64,000 nt of DNA from contig OY759221.1 in the NCBI GenBank assembly GCA_963662175.1, positions 29,747,027 to 29,811,026 on the forward strand, written 5' to 3'. The DNA comes from Aradus depressus (lineage: Eukaryota; Arthropoda; Insecta; Hemiptera; Aradidae). Within the stretch, counting starts at the first letter, position 1, and each line of letters begins with the position of its first letter. Shown here one piece after another: positions 11,251-21,715 of this stretch. The position numbers and the translations under genes are program-made. The notes under the pieces are model-generated. The model made no database searches. It had not been told where the DNA came from and saw only the letters and a program-made list of their open reading frames with translations.

Positions 11251-11556
11251 AATAGTTGTAATGGATGCGAAATGGTATACTTAGGACAAACTAAGAGTGC
11301 TATAAAGGTTAGGTTCAAAGAACACATTAGAGCTGTGAAAAATGAGTTCATTTTAAGTGGCGTTGCAGTTCACATAAGGGACCCTTCCCATCTTATCACC
11401 ACAGATAAATTAAAGTTGGTGAAAAAAGTTTACAACCCAAATCAACTGGATGCATGGGAGTCTTTGTTCATCTACCAAGCAAAGAAGAAAGGAATCAACT
11501 TGATGAACCTGGATAATGGCCCCATACCCACATCTAGTTTGTATGGAGTGTTATAA
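11251..11556 (+). CDS. GIY-YIG endonuclease domain, C-terminal fragment of a PLE protein
   Basis: The frame is open from 11251, just after an in-frame TAG at 11248. It begins with CNGCEMVYLGQTK: the C-x2-C pair followed by the second half (YLG) of the GIY-YIG signature, then the R in VRFKEH, typical of the catalytic centre. The glutamate expected further on may be the E in DAWESLFIY. It ends LYGVL-stop inside the right inverted arm. In Penelope-like elements this endonuclease nicks target DNA for integration and is fused behind a reverse transcriptase; here the first half of the motif and all of the transcriptase are missing. It is therefore a broken gene piece, about 100 residues long. Family assignment is good, function very unlikely. 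Confidence 0.8.
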   Translation, partial: NSCNGCEMVYLGQTKSAIKVRFKEHIRAVKNEFILSGVAVHIRDPSHLITTDKLKLVKKVYNPNQLDAWESLFIYQAKKKGINLMNLDNGPIPTSSLYGVL

Positions 11557-11793
11557 TATCTCTTACAGTGCAATATTAATAATGGAACAATTAATTTTAA
11601 AGAATGGTATTTATTAATTTGATATTTAGGTGCATTGTTTTCTTTTCTTCATAATTCTTATTTGATTTTAATTTAATTTTTTTTTTTTTTTAAATAGTTT
11701 TATTGATATTCATACTAATTTTTTGGTACCTATTAATCGATTTTTAGACTCAATTAAGAGCAGTTTTCATTCCGAAATATTGTTTACAGTTTT

Positions 11794-11845
11794 ATAAGTA
11801 GCTCTGATGATGAACGCTTCTGCGTTCGAAATGCATTTATTAATA
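11794..11845 (+). ncRNA. hammerhead ribozyme motif (right PLE arm)
   Basis: CTGATGA at 11804-11810, extra T, 6-bp helix II GAACGC/GCGTTC closed by TTCT, GAAA at 11828-11831, palindrome TGCA, then U-U. Core complete, same as the left-arm copy. Confidence 0.65.
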
Positions 11846-11904
11846 AAGTATATTTTGTAAGGAAGGTGTTTATTTTCTTTTTTAAGTGAATAGAAGTGCA
11901 CAAA

Positions 11905-12147
11905 ATGTCAAAACGAAAGTGTAATTCATTAACAGCCACTCATAAATTAAAGATATAATTGGATTATGATTGTGGAAAGACGCGTGACGAACTGTATACG
12001 GAGTTTAATGTACCAAAGTCTAAATATTTTGAGATGTCAAATATTGATAATCCTGGCATATTTGATCAAATTTATACTATCCAGGAACAACTTAAAGCTA
12101 CTAGCACTCAAATACAAATCAATATAACAGATTTTTTTAAGTCATAA
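11905..12147 (+). pseudogene. pogo/Tigger transposase, both ends joined by deletion
   Basis: The start MSKRKCNSLTATHKLKI, an in-frame stop (TAA at 11956), then LDYDCGKTRDELYTEFNVPKS gives the CENP-B/pogo-type N-terminal helix-turn-helix, the DNA-binding part. After about 40 codons the frame jumps to a C-terminal tail ending ITDFFKS-stop, a common ending in this group. The whole DDE catalytic domain is missing. The start is supported by the MSKRK opening and by its position soon after the 5' inverted terminus once the nested PLE is removed. Confidence 0.75.
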
Positions 12148-12366
12148 GTTTTGTAGTACCTATTGTTTTGAAAAATAAAAATTGGACATAATAACAACAT
12201 AAAATATGCATTTTTCATTAACATTTTCACCTCAATAAATGAGAAACGATACATTTCGACCTCATTTCAAACCTGCCTATTTGGAAAACTGGGTAAATGA
12301 AAAGCCTCTATAAGTGATAAAAAATCCTAGGTCCCTTGAGATCCCAGTTAAACAGGCTTCACTGTA

Positions 12367-13225
12367 GGTCCTTATAGGGTTTTGAATTTAAAATTTTACT
12401 GAATATGTTATATTACCGGTGACTTACTTTTTAAAAATCTCTCTGCAGCTTGTTATTAGAGTAATATTATTTATTATTCTTAGTGCTTTACTTAAGCTTT
12501 GAAAATATAAGCACTACAGCCAGAAGCTCCTCTATGTATTAAACTATAATTAATGATAGATAAAATAAACATAATATAGTATAATTAATGTTTCCTTTGT
12601 CCTTTGTCTACGACAGTTTAAGATTACGAAGTTCAGTAAAATTAAGTCTTCGGAAAATCATCGACAATGTACTTCCCCAACACGAATTATTCATTCGAGT
12701 TTTCTGTCTCCTTCCAAAACCATTTGAGAGTTTGAAGCTTCTGAATTCTCATATTCAATTTCATGTCGTCATCATTTATTACTGGATTTTAGTGTTAAGC
12801 TTCCCCCCTAATCCTCCTCTCCTCTTTTGCCGATTTGACTGCAAATTAATGAGTGTCGTCCTTGTAGGTTTTTGGACATTCTCAATTTTGTGTCGATACT
12901 TTCTATCGAGAGTTATCGTGTTTAGAATTAATTTTTTCTATTTTTTGAATCAGGGAGTCAGAACACAATACACTTCCCCAAAACGAATCAATTAAGTTTT
13001 CTCCTTATTGTAATATAAATAAATTGTCACCGTGGAGAGTGACAATTCAACTTACATTCAAACCATTCATCACAAAGTGGCATCCCTTGTGGGGATATAA
13101 TTTTACCATTATTTTATTAATTAAATTAAATGTAAGAACTTTTTTTTTTGTGGTTTTAAAAGAGGGTGCGCCTTGCATTGCAGCGACATCACTCAGTCAA
13201 CGTTCAGTCAAAGCTCGGGGATCAA
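12367..13225. repeat. ~143-bp family, degraded, mostly inverted
   Basis: Reads such as AATGTACTTCCCCAACACGAATTA (12664) and TCTCATATTCAATTTCATGTCGTCATC match, in inverse order, the edge and units of the ~143-bp family. Similar words return at 12960-13060 and 14070-14170 with long near-identity (GTGACAATTCAACTTACATTCAAA). Confidence 0.6.
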
Positions 13226-13560
13226 GGGGTTACTGAGGGACTGAGATTGGCCATCGGCAGAACATCGGGTAGTCTGTTTCCGTCACCATCTGCCGTAGAT
13301 CCAATCTCAAATACGATCTTGTCCCATGAATCAACTCCACCCTAGCTTGGTCGTACAGCGGACATTCGAGGACCACATGTTCTGCAGCCGCAAGAACAGT
13401 TCGGGGTGTTCTTCCTGTGAAAGAAGAACAGCTTGGAGTTGAAATCACCATGGCCTGATAATATTTGAGACGTCCAGTGATTAGGCTGTACCCATGTTGA
13501 GTCAAGGCGTACCCGGACGTCCGGAAGGTATGCGTACGTCGTAACTGTAAGAACTCAACA
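13226..13560 (-). pseudogene. non-LTR retrotransposon C-terminus (R1/I-like) fragment
   Basis: The minus-strand frame 13505-13230 reads TQHGYSLITGRLKYYQAMVIS, then AAEHVVLECPLYDQARVELI. This is the usual C-terminal stretch behind the reverse transcriptase (and RNase H) of R1/I-type LINEs: a 'TGHG..YY', a damaged Cys cluster, and 'EHVVLECP.Y...R'. The first two cysteines of the expected zinc-knuckle are partly lost (one CSS remains). No polymerase motif is present. A related piece lies at 16715-16850. Confidence 0.65.
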
Positions 13561-14449
13561 TCAAATTTCCGACCAATTAAATAACTTTCCCTATACTTCG
13601 TATTGCTGAGGAAATAATAGAAAAATGTCCTGAAATTCCATAAGGTAAAACTATTTTTGAATCAAAACATTTAGTTCAAAGATATAATAAGGTCATCAAA
13701 AATGAAAAATATCTAACAGCTTTAGAAGAAAAAGAATGAGTAGGACCTACACAATGAAATTGTCAAATCAAAAAATGATCTAATATTCCAAAAAAAGAAC
13801 TAAATTCCTTTTACACAATGTCCCATCTAATGATGATAAAATTCTCGTTATTTCGAGTCACTTTAACGAGAAGCCTCATTACAGTAACTCCAAATAACGA
13901 GTTCGAACGATATAGGAAATGGAAAGTGAGGCAGATTCACAACCTTCATCATATATTATTATTATTATTATTTAAATTTAGAGATCCTTTGTTAATAATA
14001 ATTGTATTAACGATATTTCACTGTACTGGGACCACCCTATCACTAGTGTTTTGGGTCAGTCTCACAGTTGTCGGTGAGTCACTTCCCCTGAACGAATCAA
14101 TTAAGTTTTCTCCTTACTGTGATATAAACAAATTGTCACCAATTGAGAGTGACAATTCAACTTACATTCAAATCATTCATCACAAATTGGCATCCCTTGT
14201 GGATATATAATTTTACCATTATTTTATAAAATAAGTTAACTTTTTTTAAAATTATTATCACATTACATTCTGACTCCAAATACTAAATTTCGTGTCGATA
14301 TATTCATTACAACGGCGATTATTAGAATTTGTGTGTTAAGCCCCCACTAGTCCCTCCTTTTAACTAATCAATTTGGCTGAAAATCCACATGTGTCGTCCT
14401 TTTGAGGTTCTGGATACCCATATAAAATTTCATGGAACTACAAACAACA
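13561..14449. repeat. ~143-bp family and related remnants
   Basis: 14035-14210 repeats 12955-13110 almost word for word. 14275-14440 contains CTAAATTTCGTGTCGATATATTCATTAC and GTGTCGTCCTTTTGAGG, inverse forms of the family unit. No gene. Confidence 0.55.
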
Positions 14450-15374
14450 ACAAAAAAAACTTTTCAACTTTTATATTGTCTAATTATACAAAAATGTATG
14501 CATAAAGTGTACTAATTTCCGTTTACGCCACCGCCAGCATAAAATTTTAAAAAAACTAAAAACTTCACTGGCTATTGGAAATTTTATAACGAATATTTTT
14601 GATGAAAACAAATTCTTTGATAGGACTAACCGTTTTCGAGTAAATCGTCAAAAATATATGTTTCAAAACAACACTTCAGGACCGTTTTCGAGATACCGGC
14701 GAAAAATTGCATTTCATATAGAATGTGTCTTTCTGTTTTCTCTACATTTTCACGAAATTTCATAAATATAATTGGTATCTTGTAAAATATACTTAGGCCC
14801 TGAAGTAAAGTGTTCTCAATTTTCCCCCGATTTCGGTCAAAATCTAATCAGATCTAAGTTACCACATTTGACTTCTATCACGCTCGCACACACAGAAACA
14901 GATATTATCGCTAAAATGGTCAAAACATGACGTGGAAATTGACAAAACTCAAAACTCTTTCTCAGATTTTCGCACGATTACAAAACTCTCTTTATAGGTA
15001 AGAATTTCTATTTTTATATTTCTAGTTGCGAAAAAGCAGATATATTGAAAAGCGCATGTCCCTGGGTGATTACCTGTGTTAGGACCAACACTGAGACAGT
15101 CGGTATTCAGGTTTGTGGCAAGGGCGAGGCCTTTGTCTCAAAGTGACACATTCTCTACGTGCTATGGATTAATACTATCCAAGTTGAGACAGCGGCTATA
15201 CATCATCCTATAAACGGCCGACAGCAAAGATCCTACTAAAGATGATATAGCTGAGATAAATGAGTCTATAATAATTGAAGGGGAAAATAGTTGGAACATA
15301 ATATTATTATGTTACAAATATATGATTTTTCACAAAATTTATTTTAAATCATCTTTATATGAATATTTATATCT
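14450..15374. repeat. dispersed repeat (pairs with 54215-54400 and 62590-62720)
   Basis: TTTCATATAGAATGTGTCTTTC...ACTTAGGCCCTGAAGTAA at 14715-14815 matches 54250-54365; AACCGTTTTCGAG and the CGAAAAATTGCATTTCATAT block recur near 62610. Probably a non-autonomous DNA element, class unknown. 15030-15370 holds nothing recognised. Confidence 0.5.
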
Positions 15375-15660
15375 TTAGTTAGTTCGTTACCGTGACTCAT
15401 GTCCGGATAAACTACGAGGTCATTAGTACTATAGCGTGCTTGCTTACTGAGCTCAAGGTTCAAACACGACAGAAGCACTTACGTTTTTTACGCGGAAGAT
15501 AAAAAAAACCTTGAGCATGCTTTCATTCGGATATGTGAGGTTCTCGTTAAATACCCATTCTCTACGTGAATAAATTTTAGGGTAGACAAAATTTAGGAAT
15601 CCGATAGTATAGTCTCGGACTCATGTCCACTAGAGCGACTGGTAGTGGACTACAGAAAAT
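15375..15660 (+). mobile_element. SINE family 1, rearranged copy
   Basis: The order is partly scrambled: a tail-like GTGACTCATGTCCGGATAAACTACGAGGTC is followed by a head piece (GTGCTTGCTTACTGAGCTC) and then the normal body (TTAAATACCC...TTTTAGGGTAGACAAAATT...ACTCATGTCCACTAGAGCGAC). Probably two insertions or a local rearrangement. Confidence 0.65.
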
Positions 15661-15678
15661 GTATTTTACTTTACTTTA

Positions 15679-15679
<1 letters not shown>

Positions 15680-15713
<34 letters not shown>
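15680..15713. repeat. (TA)n microsatellite
   Basis: A run of about 16 TA units directly at the left edge of the palindromic MITE. Confidence 0.9.
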
Positions 15714-15715
<2 letters not shown>

Positions 15716-16262
15716 GGCAATAATTCGATCGTAGCTGATATGGTTCTTCAGTTCATTTGGAACAAAAAAAGTTCTAACAAACCATGGTTCGATTCGTTCA
15801 CCTTCAGAAGTTATTTTTGATTTCCTAAAATGTTCAATTTTCCTACTTTTTCTCATATCATGGATAATATCTCAAAACCTATTTGTCATAAACCAAATTC
15901 AACTACACCATTAGAAACATCATTCAAAAGTTGTTTTCAACAGTCGAAGCGTTGTAGAGTTGAATTCATACATAAGTAAAAACTTATAGAGTTGAATACA
16001 TACATAAGTAAAAACTTATAACAAATTAAACTTGAATAAAACGTCTGTCCTTTATAGGACATTTAATGCTGTTTCTAATGGTGTAGTTGAATTTGATTTA
16101 TGACAAATATGTTTTGAGATATTATCAATTTTATGAAATCAAAAATAACTTTTGAAGGTGAACGAATCGGACCATGGTTTATTAGAACTTTTTTGTTCCA
16201 AACGAACTGAAGAAACATATCCCGAATTATTGCCAGAAGTTGCTTACACACTCTGTATATAG
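15712..16262. mobile_element. long-palindrome MITE
   Basis: The left arm CTGGCAATAATTCGATCGTAG...GTTCATTTGGAACAAAAAAAG...CCATGGTTCGATTCGTTCACC is mirrored by the right arm ending GTTCCAAACGAACTGAAGAAAC...CGAATTATTGCCAGAAG...ACACACTCTGTATATA. Arms are ~210 bases with scattered differences. The middle holds a short direct repeat (ATACATAAGTAAAAACTTATA). The outer TATACAGAGTGTG-like end is typical of a common arthropod MITE type. No ORF. Confidence 0.75.
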
Positions 16263-16375
16263 GAGCACCGGTAGTTCAGTGGTATGCGTGCTGGCCTACT
16301 GAGCTCAAGTACCTACGTGGGTTCGAAACCCGACCGAGGCCCTTAGTTTACTTTATCTGGGAGGTAAATGAAAGT
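16263..16375 (+). mobile_element. SINE family 1, head and start of body
   Basis: CACCGGTAGTTCAGTGGTAT (box A) and GTGGGTTCGAAACCCG (box B), then CCGAGGCCCTTAGTTTACTTTATCTGGGAGG. Truncated in the body. Confidence 0.85.
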
Positions 16376-16714
16376 CCATGTAAAAGTTGTAGACAAAACT
16401 GAATGAAACATTTTATACGATATACGATTTTTCGACGATCGCTGGTTTTCGAGATATATGCCAAAAACCGTTCTGAAATGTCCTTTCTAAAAACATATTT
16501 TTATCACAGAGCTTAAGGACAAAACCTTCATAAAAAAATAAACTTACATAGAGACGAACATTGTTTAAATGAACCCAGTGTATTGGTTTAGACAACAATC
16601 TACGAGTATATTGGTGATGTGTCATTGAATTGCAGTGATGCACTGGTCGACCAATCTGCAATGATCCGTGAATGTCTCCAGCCCGTTTTATACTGCTTTT
16701 TTAATCTTCCCCCA
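16376..16714. other. no gene; dispersed repeat fragment
   Basis: 16390-16520 is related to 5290-5400 (ATACGATTTTTCG, GATCGCTGGTTTTCGAGATA). The minus-strand frame here is not protein-like. Confidence 0.45.
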
Positions 16715-16850
16715 CGAATCGGCTGAACACTGAGCAGTCGGTCTCCGTCCCCAGCTGCCGTTGGTCCAGTCCCAGATACGAATTAAGTCCACCAGGACTA
16801 TCGGCAGCTGGTGACGAAGACTGACTTCCAAGTGTTCAGCCGACGACTGA
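16715..16850. pseudogene. R1/I-like LINE fragment, inverted on itself
   Basis: 16730-16790 (GGTCTCCGTCCCCAGCTGCCGTTGGTCC) is the same stretch as 13275-13310, here on the same strand. It is followed at 16795-16845 by an inverted partial copy (CGGCAGCTGGTGACGAAGACTG...GTGTTCAGCCG), forming a small palindrome. Confidence 0.5.
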
Positions 16851-18484
16851 AGAAGAAAAAAAAACAGTTTAAGACGTTCTATACGAAAATAAAAACAATT
16901 TTATTTCTATGAGATAACAAACACTTCTTGGAACTACGGAACCTTAGCTCTATTTTTACAGCTGCTGGGAGAGGGAACATGTAGGCTGGTAGAGAAGACA
17001 CCCACCCACTTCTCCAACGAGGACAAGTGATTTACATGAATTAACCTGAATTAGTATTCCATCATGTAAGTAAACATGAAGCCCACCAATAACAGTGCTA
17101 CACTCTAATGACATTCCTTCGTCTGCTTATTTGGAAGTTATTTTAAAGTGTTTTAAATGGACTTGATGTGTGCACATTTAATTAAATATATGATGTGGCC
17201 ATAATAGGACTTTCATATACCAACTACGTTTTTACATCTCTCCCTCACTTTCATATGAAAGTAATGTGTTAATTATATATATATATATACCCTCGGACAG
17301 TTGGCTGAAATTATAATGACAGAATTATAGTAGTAGTATTTGGGTTTTTGTTTGGAACGCAACAGCCAGGGTCATAGCGCCAGCCTAGCGTATTTTGCAG
17401 TATCGCTCACTATATCTATATATATATAGGTATATATATATATGTGTATTTTTTTTTTTTTTTTTTTTTTTTTTCCCCTTTTTTAAAGAAAATAATAACA
17501 AAAAATAAGAAAAATAGGTAGTCATAATATGCAGTCATATAATTGGAGGCAGATCAGAGCGGACCAGAGAGACAACATGATGACGGACCGACTATCCCGG
17601 GGCCCAGCTAAGAGACTCTAGGAGAACGGCACACTCCCGCTGCGATCTGGGAGCAGTCACAGTGAGATCTACGTAAGGAGGCCAAACACACAGCTATTAA
17701 GTGTAGTTGAATTTTTACGACAGAGCTGCAAAGCATATCTTATAAGTCTATAGTCCTATGTACTAGCTGGCAATGCATGATAGATGATAAGGAATAAAAT
17801 TACACACACCTACTTTTTTTTTTTTTTTTTTTCGTTACCATTCTTTTTACTGATTTTTTATATATATTCTTCCTTGTTTTGTAACTTTTTTTTTTTTTTT
17901 TTTTTTTTTCATTATATATTTTGATATTTTTTTTTCTATTTTCATAATTTAAATGATATTTGTTATCATATGCATACAGAATTATAGAATTTACATTTTC
18001 TGGACTTACGGTAATGGTAAATCTGTCTGATAAAGTAACTATGGAGTATCGGCAATAATCGAGGTAGTTTTAGGGCAAAGTTATGTCCCGGAGGGTGAAA
18101 GAAATGTAGCCTTGGATAGTAAGGATTCGTCAGGCTCAGTGTCCCACTAAGCTGACCGATCTCGTTCGGATTTCAAGGGAGGGATGTACATCAATCCATA
18201 GATTATCTTAACGACGACACTCAGAGACTCCGAACCGATAATATCTATCGGCAAAAATATGTTGAAAGCATAGGTATAATCAACGTATAGGCTACACCTT
18301 CCATAATCTGTACAAAATAATAAATAATATATGTATAGACAATAAATTATATACAAAATGGTAATAATATAAAAAACATATGTGATGAGTCCATAGCAGT
18401 ACCTTCATATACGAACAACGTTTTTACAGATAATTCTGATAATTCTGTGTGTTAGCATCAGCGAGCGGGTTTTTTGTTTCATTG
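16851..18484. other. no gene; poly-T runs and element edges
   Basis: 17190-17260 carries the TGATGTGGCCATAATAGGAC element end. T runs of 20 or more lie near 17447-17474, 17815-17832 and 17887-17909. 17330-17420 and 17545-17700 are G+C-richer but have no recognisable product. 18375-18420 is another element-end copy (TGTGATGAGTCCATAGCAGTACC). Confidence 0.45.
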
Positions 18485-19060
18485 TACACCGATGTAATGA
18501 ATATATCGACATAAAATTGTATATATGTATCCAGGACCCTCTAAAAAGAACTAGGAACCCATTCATTTACAGTCAAATCAGCCAGAGAAAAGAAGGGGCT
18601 TAGGAGGGCTTAACACAAATACTCCAATAACTGCCGATGTTATGAATATATCGACATAAAATTGTATATATGTATCCAGAACCCTCTTAAAAGGATTACC
18701 TATTCATTTACAGTCAACTCAGCCAGAAAAAAGAAGGGGCTTAGGAAGGCTTAACACAAACACCCCAATAACTGCCGATATAATGAATATATCGACATAA
18801 AAGTTTATATTTACAATCGAAACCCTATACGAACTGCAACTGTTAATTTTTTGGCTGCTAAGGGGTGTTCAACTTAAAAACCCTAATAACTGCCGATGTA
18901 ATGAATGTTTCGACACAAAATTCAGTATAATTAATCTAAAATCTCATTAGAACGACACCTATTGTTTTTCAGTCAAATCGACCGAAGAAAAAGGGTATCA
19001 AAAGAGGGCTCAATTCTCCAAATACGGGAGAAGCTTTCATGCAAGTCAATTATTGATCTC
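18485..19060. repeat. ~143-bp tandem units, best-preserved block
   Basis: The word GATGTAATGAATATATCGACATAAAA or its near copies start at about 18493, 18637, 18780 and 18898. The first two units are almost identical (ATTGTATATATGTATCCAG, AGAAGGGGCTTAGGAGGGC). Same family as 3056-3610. Confidence 0.8.
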
Positions 19061-19544
19061 TAGCACAAACGTAATTGATTAATTCTTGCTATGCAGTTTA
19101 TTACCGTTGATTAACTAACAACTTTTTAAATTCTGTTCGGTGTTAAAGAAGAAGAACTCGGGAAAGTGGAAAAGTTGACAAATAAAAGGAAAAACAAATT
19201 TATTTGTCCGCCATTCCAAAGTATTGTTCACAATTTAATCTATTTTAAATGCCTGTTGCAACTTTGAGATAATCCATTTAAACCCCGTTTTTCCTCGGCC
19301 ATTCTATATTTTAAATTGTTTTAATTGTTGGATTATAGAGTTTATTGTAAAACAGTAATACTGATGCCAGTCAGTGAGAAATTGAATTGTGATTAAAACG
19401 TACGTTATCTATCTGTTGTTTTTTTTAAATGAATTTATGTTTTTAATTAATTTAGATTCTGAAACATATAACTCCTTCGGCTGGATAACTTTACCTCTCT
19501 GTTTCAATATAAACAAAATATTAATTTTGTTAAAAAATCAAAAT
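19061..19544. other. no gene recognised
   Basis: A+T-rich intergenic DNA with no visible repeat edge. Confidence 0.4.
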
Positions 19545-19924
19545 ATATGATTTATACCAACCACTTTTTTACAGATCACTCTCCCCCTCCCTCTAACCAT
19601 CAATCACTAGCAATGTACTTCCTCAGCACGAATTAATCTATTACGTTTTCGCTCATCCTTCAAAACCTATCGACCGTTTGTTATAAATATTTAAGGGCTT
19701 GTGAATTCTGATACTAAATTTTGTATTTATAAATTCATTACATCGGTAGTTAAAAGGGTTTTTGAGTCGAGTCCCCTCTCCTCTGATCTTCGTAAAAAAT
19801 TAATAGGTGCCATCCTTATGGGGTTTTCAATTTAAATATAAGATTTTATGTCGATACATTCATTACGTTGGGAGTTATTGGGTTTTTGGTTTATTAACGT
19901 GAAGGGTCAAGCTAATTGTCTTTA
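19545..19924. repeat. ~143-bp family, inverted block with element edge
   Basis: Starts with TTTATACCAACCACTTTTTTACAGATCACTCTCCCC, the recurrent element edge, then AATGTACTTCCTCAGCACGAATTAA and inverted unit words (TTTTGTATTTATAAATTCATTACATCGG). Confidence 0.65.
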
Positions 19925-20350
19925 AAAACATTGTCCGTCCAATTGTAGCACACTGGTGAAACTTGACAAAAGAAAATGAAGAGACTCTGCTACTGTGGGA
20001 ATGGAAAGTACTTAGAAAGATTTATGGACTTGTTTCCGAGAACGGCAGATGGAGTATCCGGAAGAACAGAGAATTGAGAGACCTCTATGGGGATTCCGAC
20101 CTGGTGTCCATGATCAAGCATGGTTGGGCCATGTAGAGAGAATGGAAGGAGGAAGACTCCCTAAACAAGCCCTCTACGGTAGGCCAGGCGGTGCCAGGAG
20201 AAGAGGAAGACCGAGACTCCGTTGGCTGGACGACGTCGAGGCGGACCTCCGAGTGTTGGGCATCAGAGGGTGGAGGGAGAAGGTTTGGATCGAGACGAAT
20301 GGAGGAGGATTGTGATGGAGCAAAATCGACAGCGACAATTTCAGCCAAAT
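19925..20350 (+). pseudogene. RTE-type LINE, reverse transcriptase C-terminal remnant
   Basis: Frame 1 gives LRKIYGLVSENGRWSIRKNRELRDLYG...SDLVSMIKHG; after a shift a second frame gives WLGHVERMEGGRLPKQALYG, then RRRGRPRLRWLDDVEADLRVLG. These are the standard C-terminal words of endonuclease-reverse-transcriptase proteins of RTE-like elements (K-Y-G-P...; W-x-GHV-x-RM; GRP-x-x-RW-x-D). A stop and at least one frameshift separate them. Nothing of the polymerase core is left. The 3' end is joined to ~143-bp family DNA near 20370. Confidence 0.75.
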
Positions 20351-20374
20351 CGACTAGAGGAAACGGGGGGGAGT

Positions 20375-20644
20375 CCATAACTGGAAAACCCCAATAACTG
20401 CCGATGTAATGAATATATCGATTTGAAATTTCATATTTGAACAGAAAACCAATGAGGAAACCTGTCCACTTTCAGCAACTTTAGCTGATGGAAAAGGGAG
20501 GTTCAAGGGAGAGGGCTCAATTCAAAATCCCTAATAACTACCGATATAAAGAATTTATGTACACAAAATTTAGTATGAGAATTTAGGAGCCCCTATGTAA
20601 ATCAACTATTCATCACCTACATCAACCACAGATGTGAAATTACG
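20375..20644. repeat. ~143-bp family block
   Basis: CCCCAATAACTGCCGATGTAATGAATATATCG at 20389 and a second unit near 20540 (ACCGATATAAAGAATTTATG), followed by the family edge words TAGGAGCCCCTATGTAAATCAACTATT. Confidence 0.7.
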
Positions 20645-20935
20645 TTGAAATTTATTATTATTTTTATTTACAAATATGTATAAAAATAAATACAACAAGC
20701 AAATAGGCTAATAGAGAGATGATGGCAATGTCAAAATGTCAAGAGGGGAGAAATCACCCAGTGGTGACACTCCCTAGTCCCTGTTTTACTCTCATTTGTA
20801 ACTTATCACTGTCACTGCTGTTGCTAAGGCGGTCTCTAGGCCAATGACGCTTAAGCTGTCGTTGGGGAAGTGTGGCAGAATGGAGGGCCCGGACTAGAGA
20901 ATTATTGTGGGAACTAAGAAGAGAAAATCATTTTT
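20645..20935 (-). mobile_element. jockey-type LINE 3' end
   Basis: Minus-strand 3' region: TGTGGCAGAATGGAGGG (read on plus) down to TTTATTTACAAATATGTATAAAAATAAATA, the last bases acting as the tail. Same tail as 39605-39965 (minus) and 35330-35480, 39280-39480 (plus). The G+C-richer part encodes the end of the ORF with no intact frame. Confidence 0.75.
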
Positions 20936-21715
20936 TATATTTCTGTGAAAAAAAAAAAAAAAAAAGGTAGGTACGTTAAGTGAGTGTGAAGAGTTTTGTT
21001 GGAGACGTAATAAGGAGCATTGGCTATTTTATGAAGGATTGTGGATTGAAAGGATTGGATGCGCTAGGGATTGGCCAGAAGGGCTTAGCAGTTGGGCTTG
21101 GGCATCCCGTAATTTAAAACGATTACAATACTTCATTTTACAAAAGAAGCAAATAACAATAGGGTTACTTTTGCGATTGGATTCTCCATATGTAACCACT
21201 AAATTTTCCGAAATTATACGAATTACCATGAGCATAAGTTTTCAAAACCAATAAACTAATTGTCACTATTTAGGTCTGTTTTGTTCAAATGGTTGGTTAT
21301 TGTGTTAGCCCAAAAGCCGCCGAGTCCATTATCTTTATATCTCTCCCTGTTATCATATCGAGGGCCATGTAGTCATAATAATCAACACTGATTGGACTTT
21401 TCAATTTCCATAAATAATTTCGTTTTGAAATTAGATTGTTCATTAAAATTTGATAGAATTTAGCTGGTTGGAAAGAGCCGTTGTACAGTTTATTTAGATT
21501 GCATTTTGAACGAGGTACCTAATCTTAATAACGTTCCCTCTCTTCTAGGATATTAGTTTTAGCTATTGTGAAGAGAACAGATTTATTATCAGGATATACT
21601 ACACACTATTTTTAATTTCCAGGCTGTACGAGGTATAGGGGAAGTTATGAATGGGTCAGTTTTCACCAGAATTTCATGAATTCTGACCATCTAATTCCAA
21701 AAATTTTAAAAAAAA
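20936..21715. other. no gene recognised
   Basis: An A run at 20949-20965. 20990-21110 resembles 39990-40090 (AGACGTAATAAGGAGCATTGGCTATTT...), probably more of the same LINE. The rest is A+T-rich. Confidence 0.45.

Larger units (their letters stand above)
10845..11883 (+). mobile_element. Penelope-like element with inverted arms and GIY-YIG ORF
   Basis: It is flanked by the 12-bp direct repeat AAGTGAATAGAA (10833-10844 and 11884-11895). The arms 10881-11242 and 11525-11883 are nearly identical reverse complements, differing in a few bases and in A/T-run length. Each carries a hammerhead motif. Between them is a short ORF with the GIY-YIG endonuclease domain that PLEs carry at their C-terminus. 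The reverse transcriptase is absent. The left side has 36 extra bases (10845-10880) between the target duplication and the arm, so the copy is asymmetric. Both the inverted organisation and a variable target duplication fit known Penelope-type integration. Confidence 0.85.
10524..12364 (+). mobile_element. pogo/Tigger-like mini-element carrying a nested PLE
   Basis: The left end TAGTGAAACCTGGTTAAGTG and the right end, read inward, CAGTGAAGCCTGTTTAACTG form inverted termini, each next to TA (10522-10523 and 12365-12366), as expected for the Tc1/mariner-pogo group. Inside are the two ends of a pogo-type transposase gene (11905-12147). A Penelope-like element has inserted just upstream of that start codon, with the duplicated target AAGTGAATAGAA. 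Without the insert the element is about 800 bp, so it is an internally deleted derivative. Confidence 0.8.

Noticed and set aside
13605..13665. CTGAGGA...GAAA word resembling a hammerhead
   Set aside because: No helix II and no helix III palindrome; chance match.
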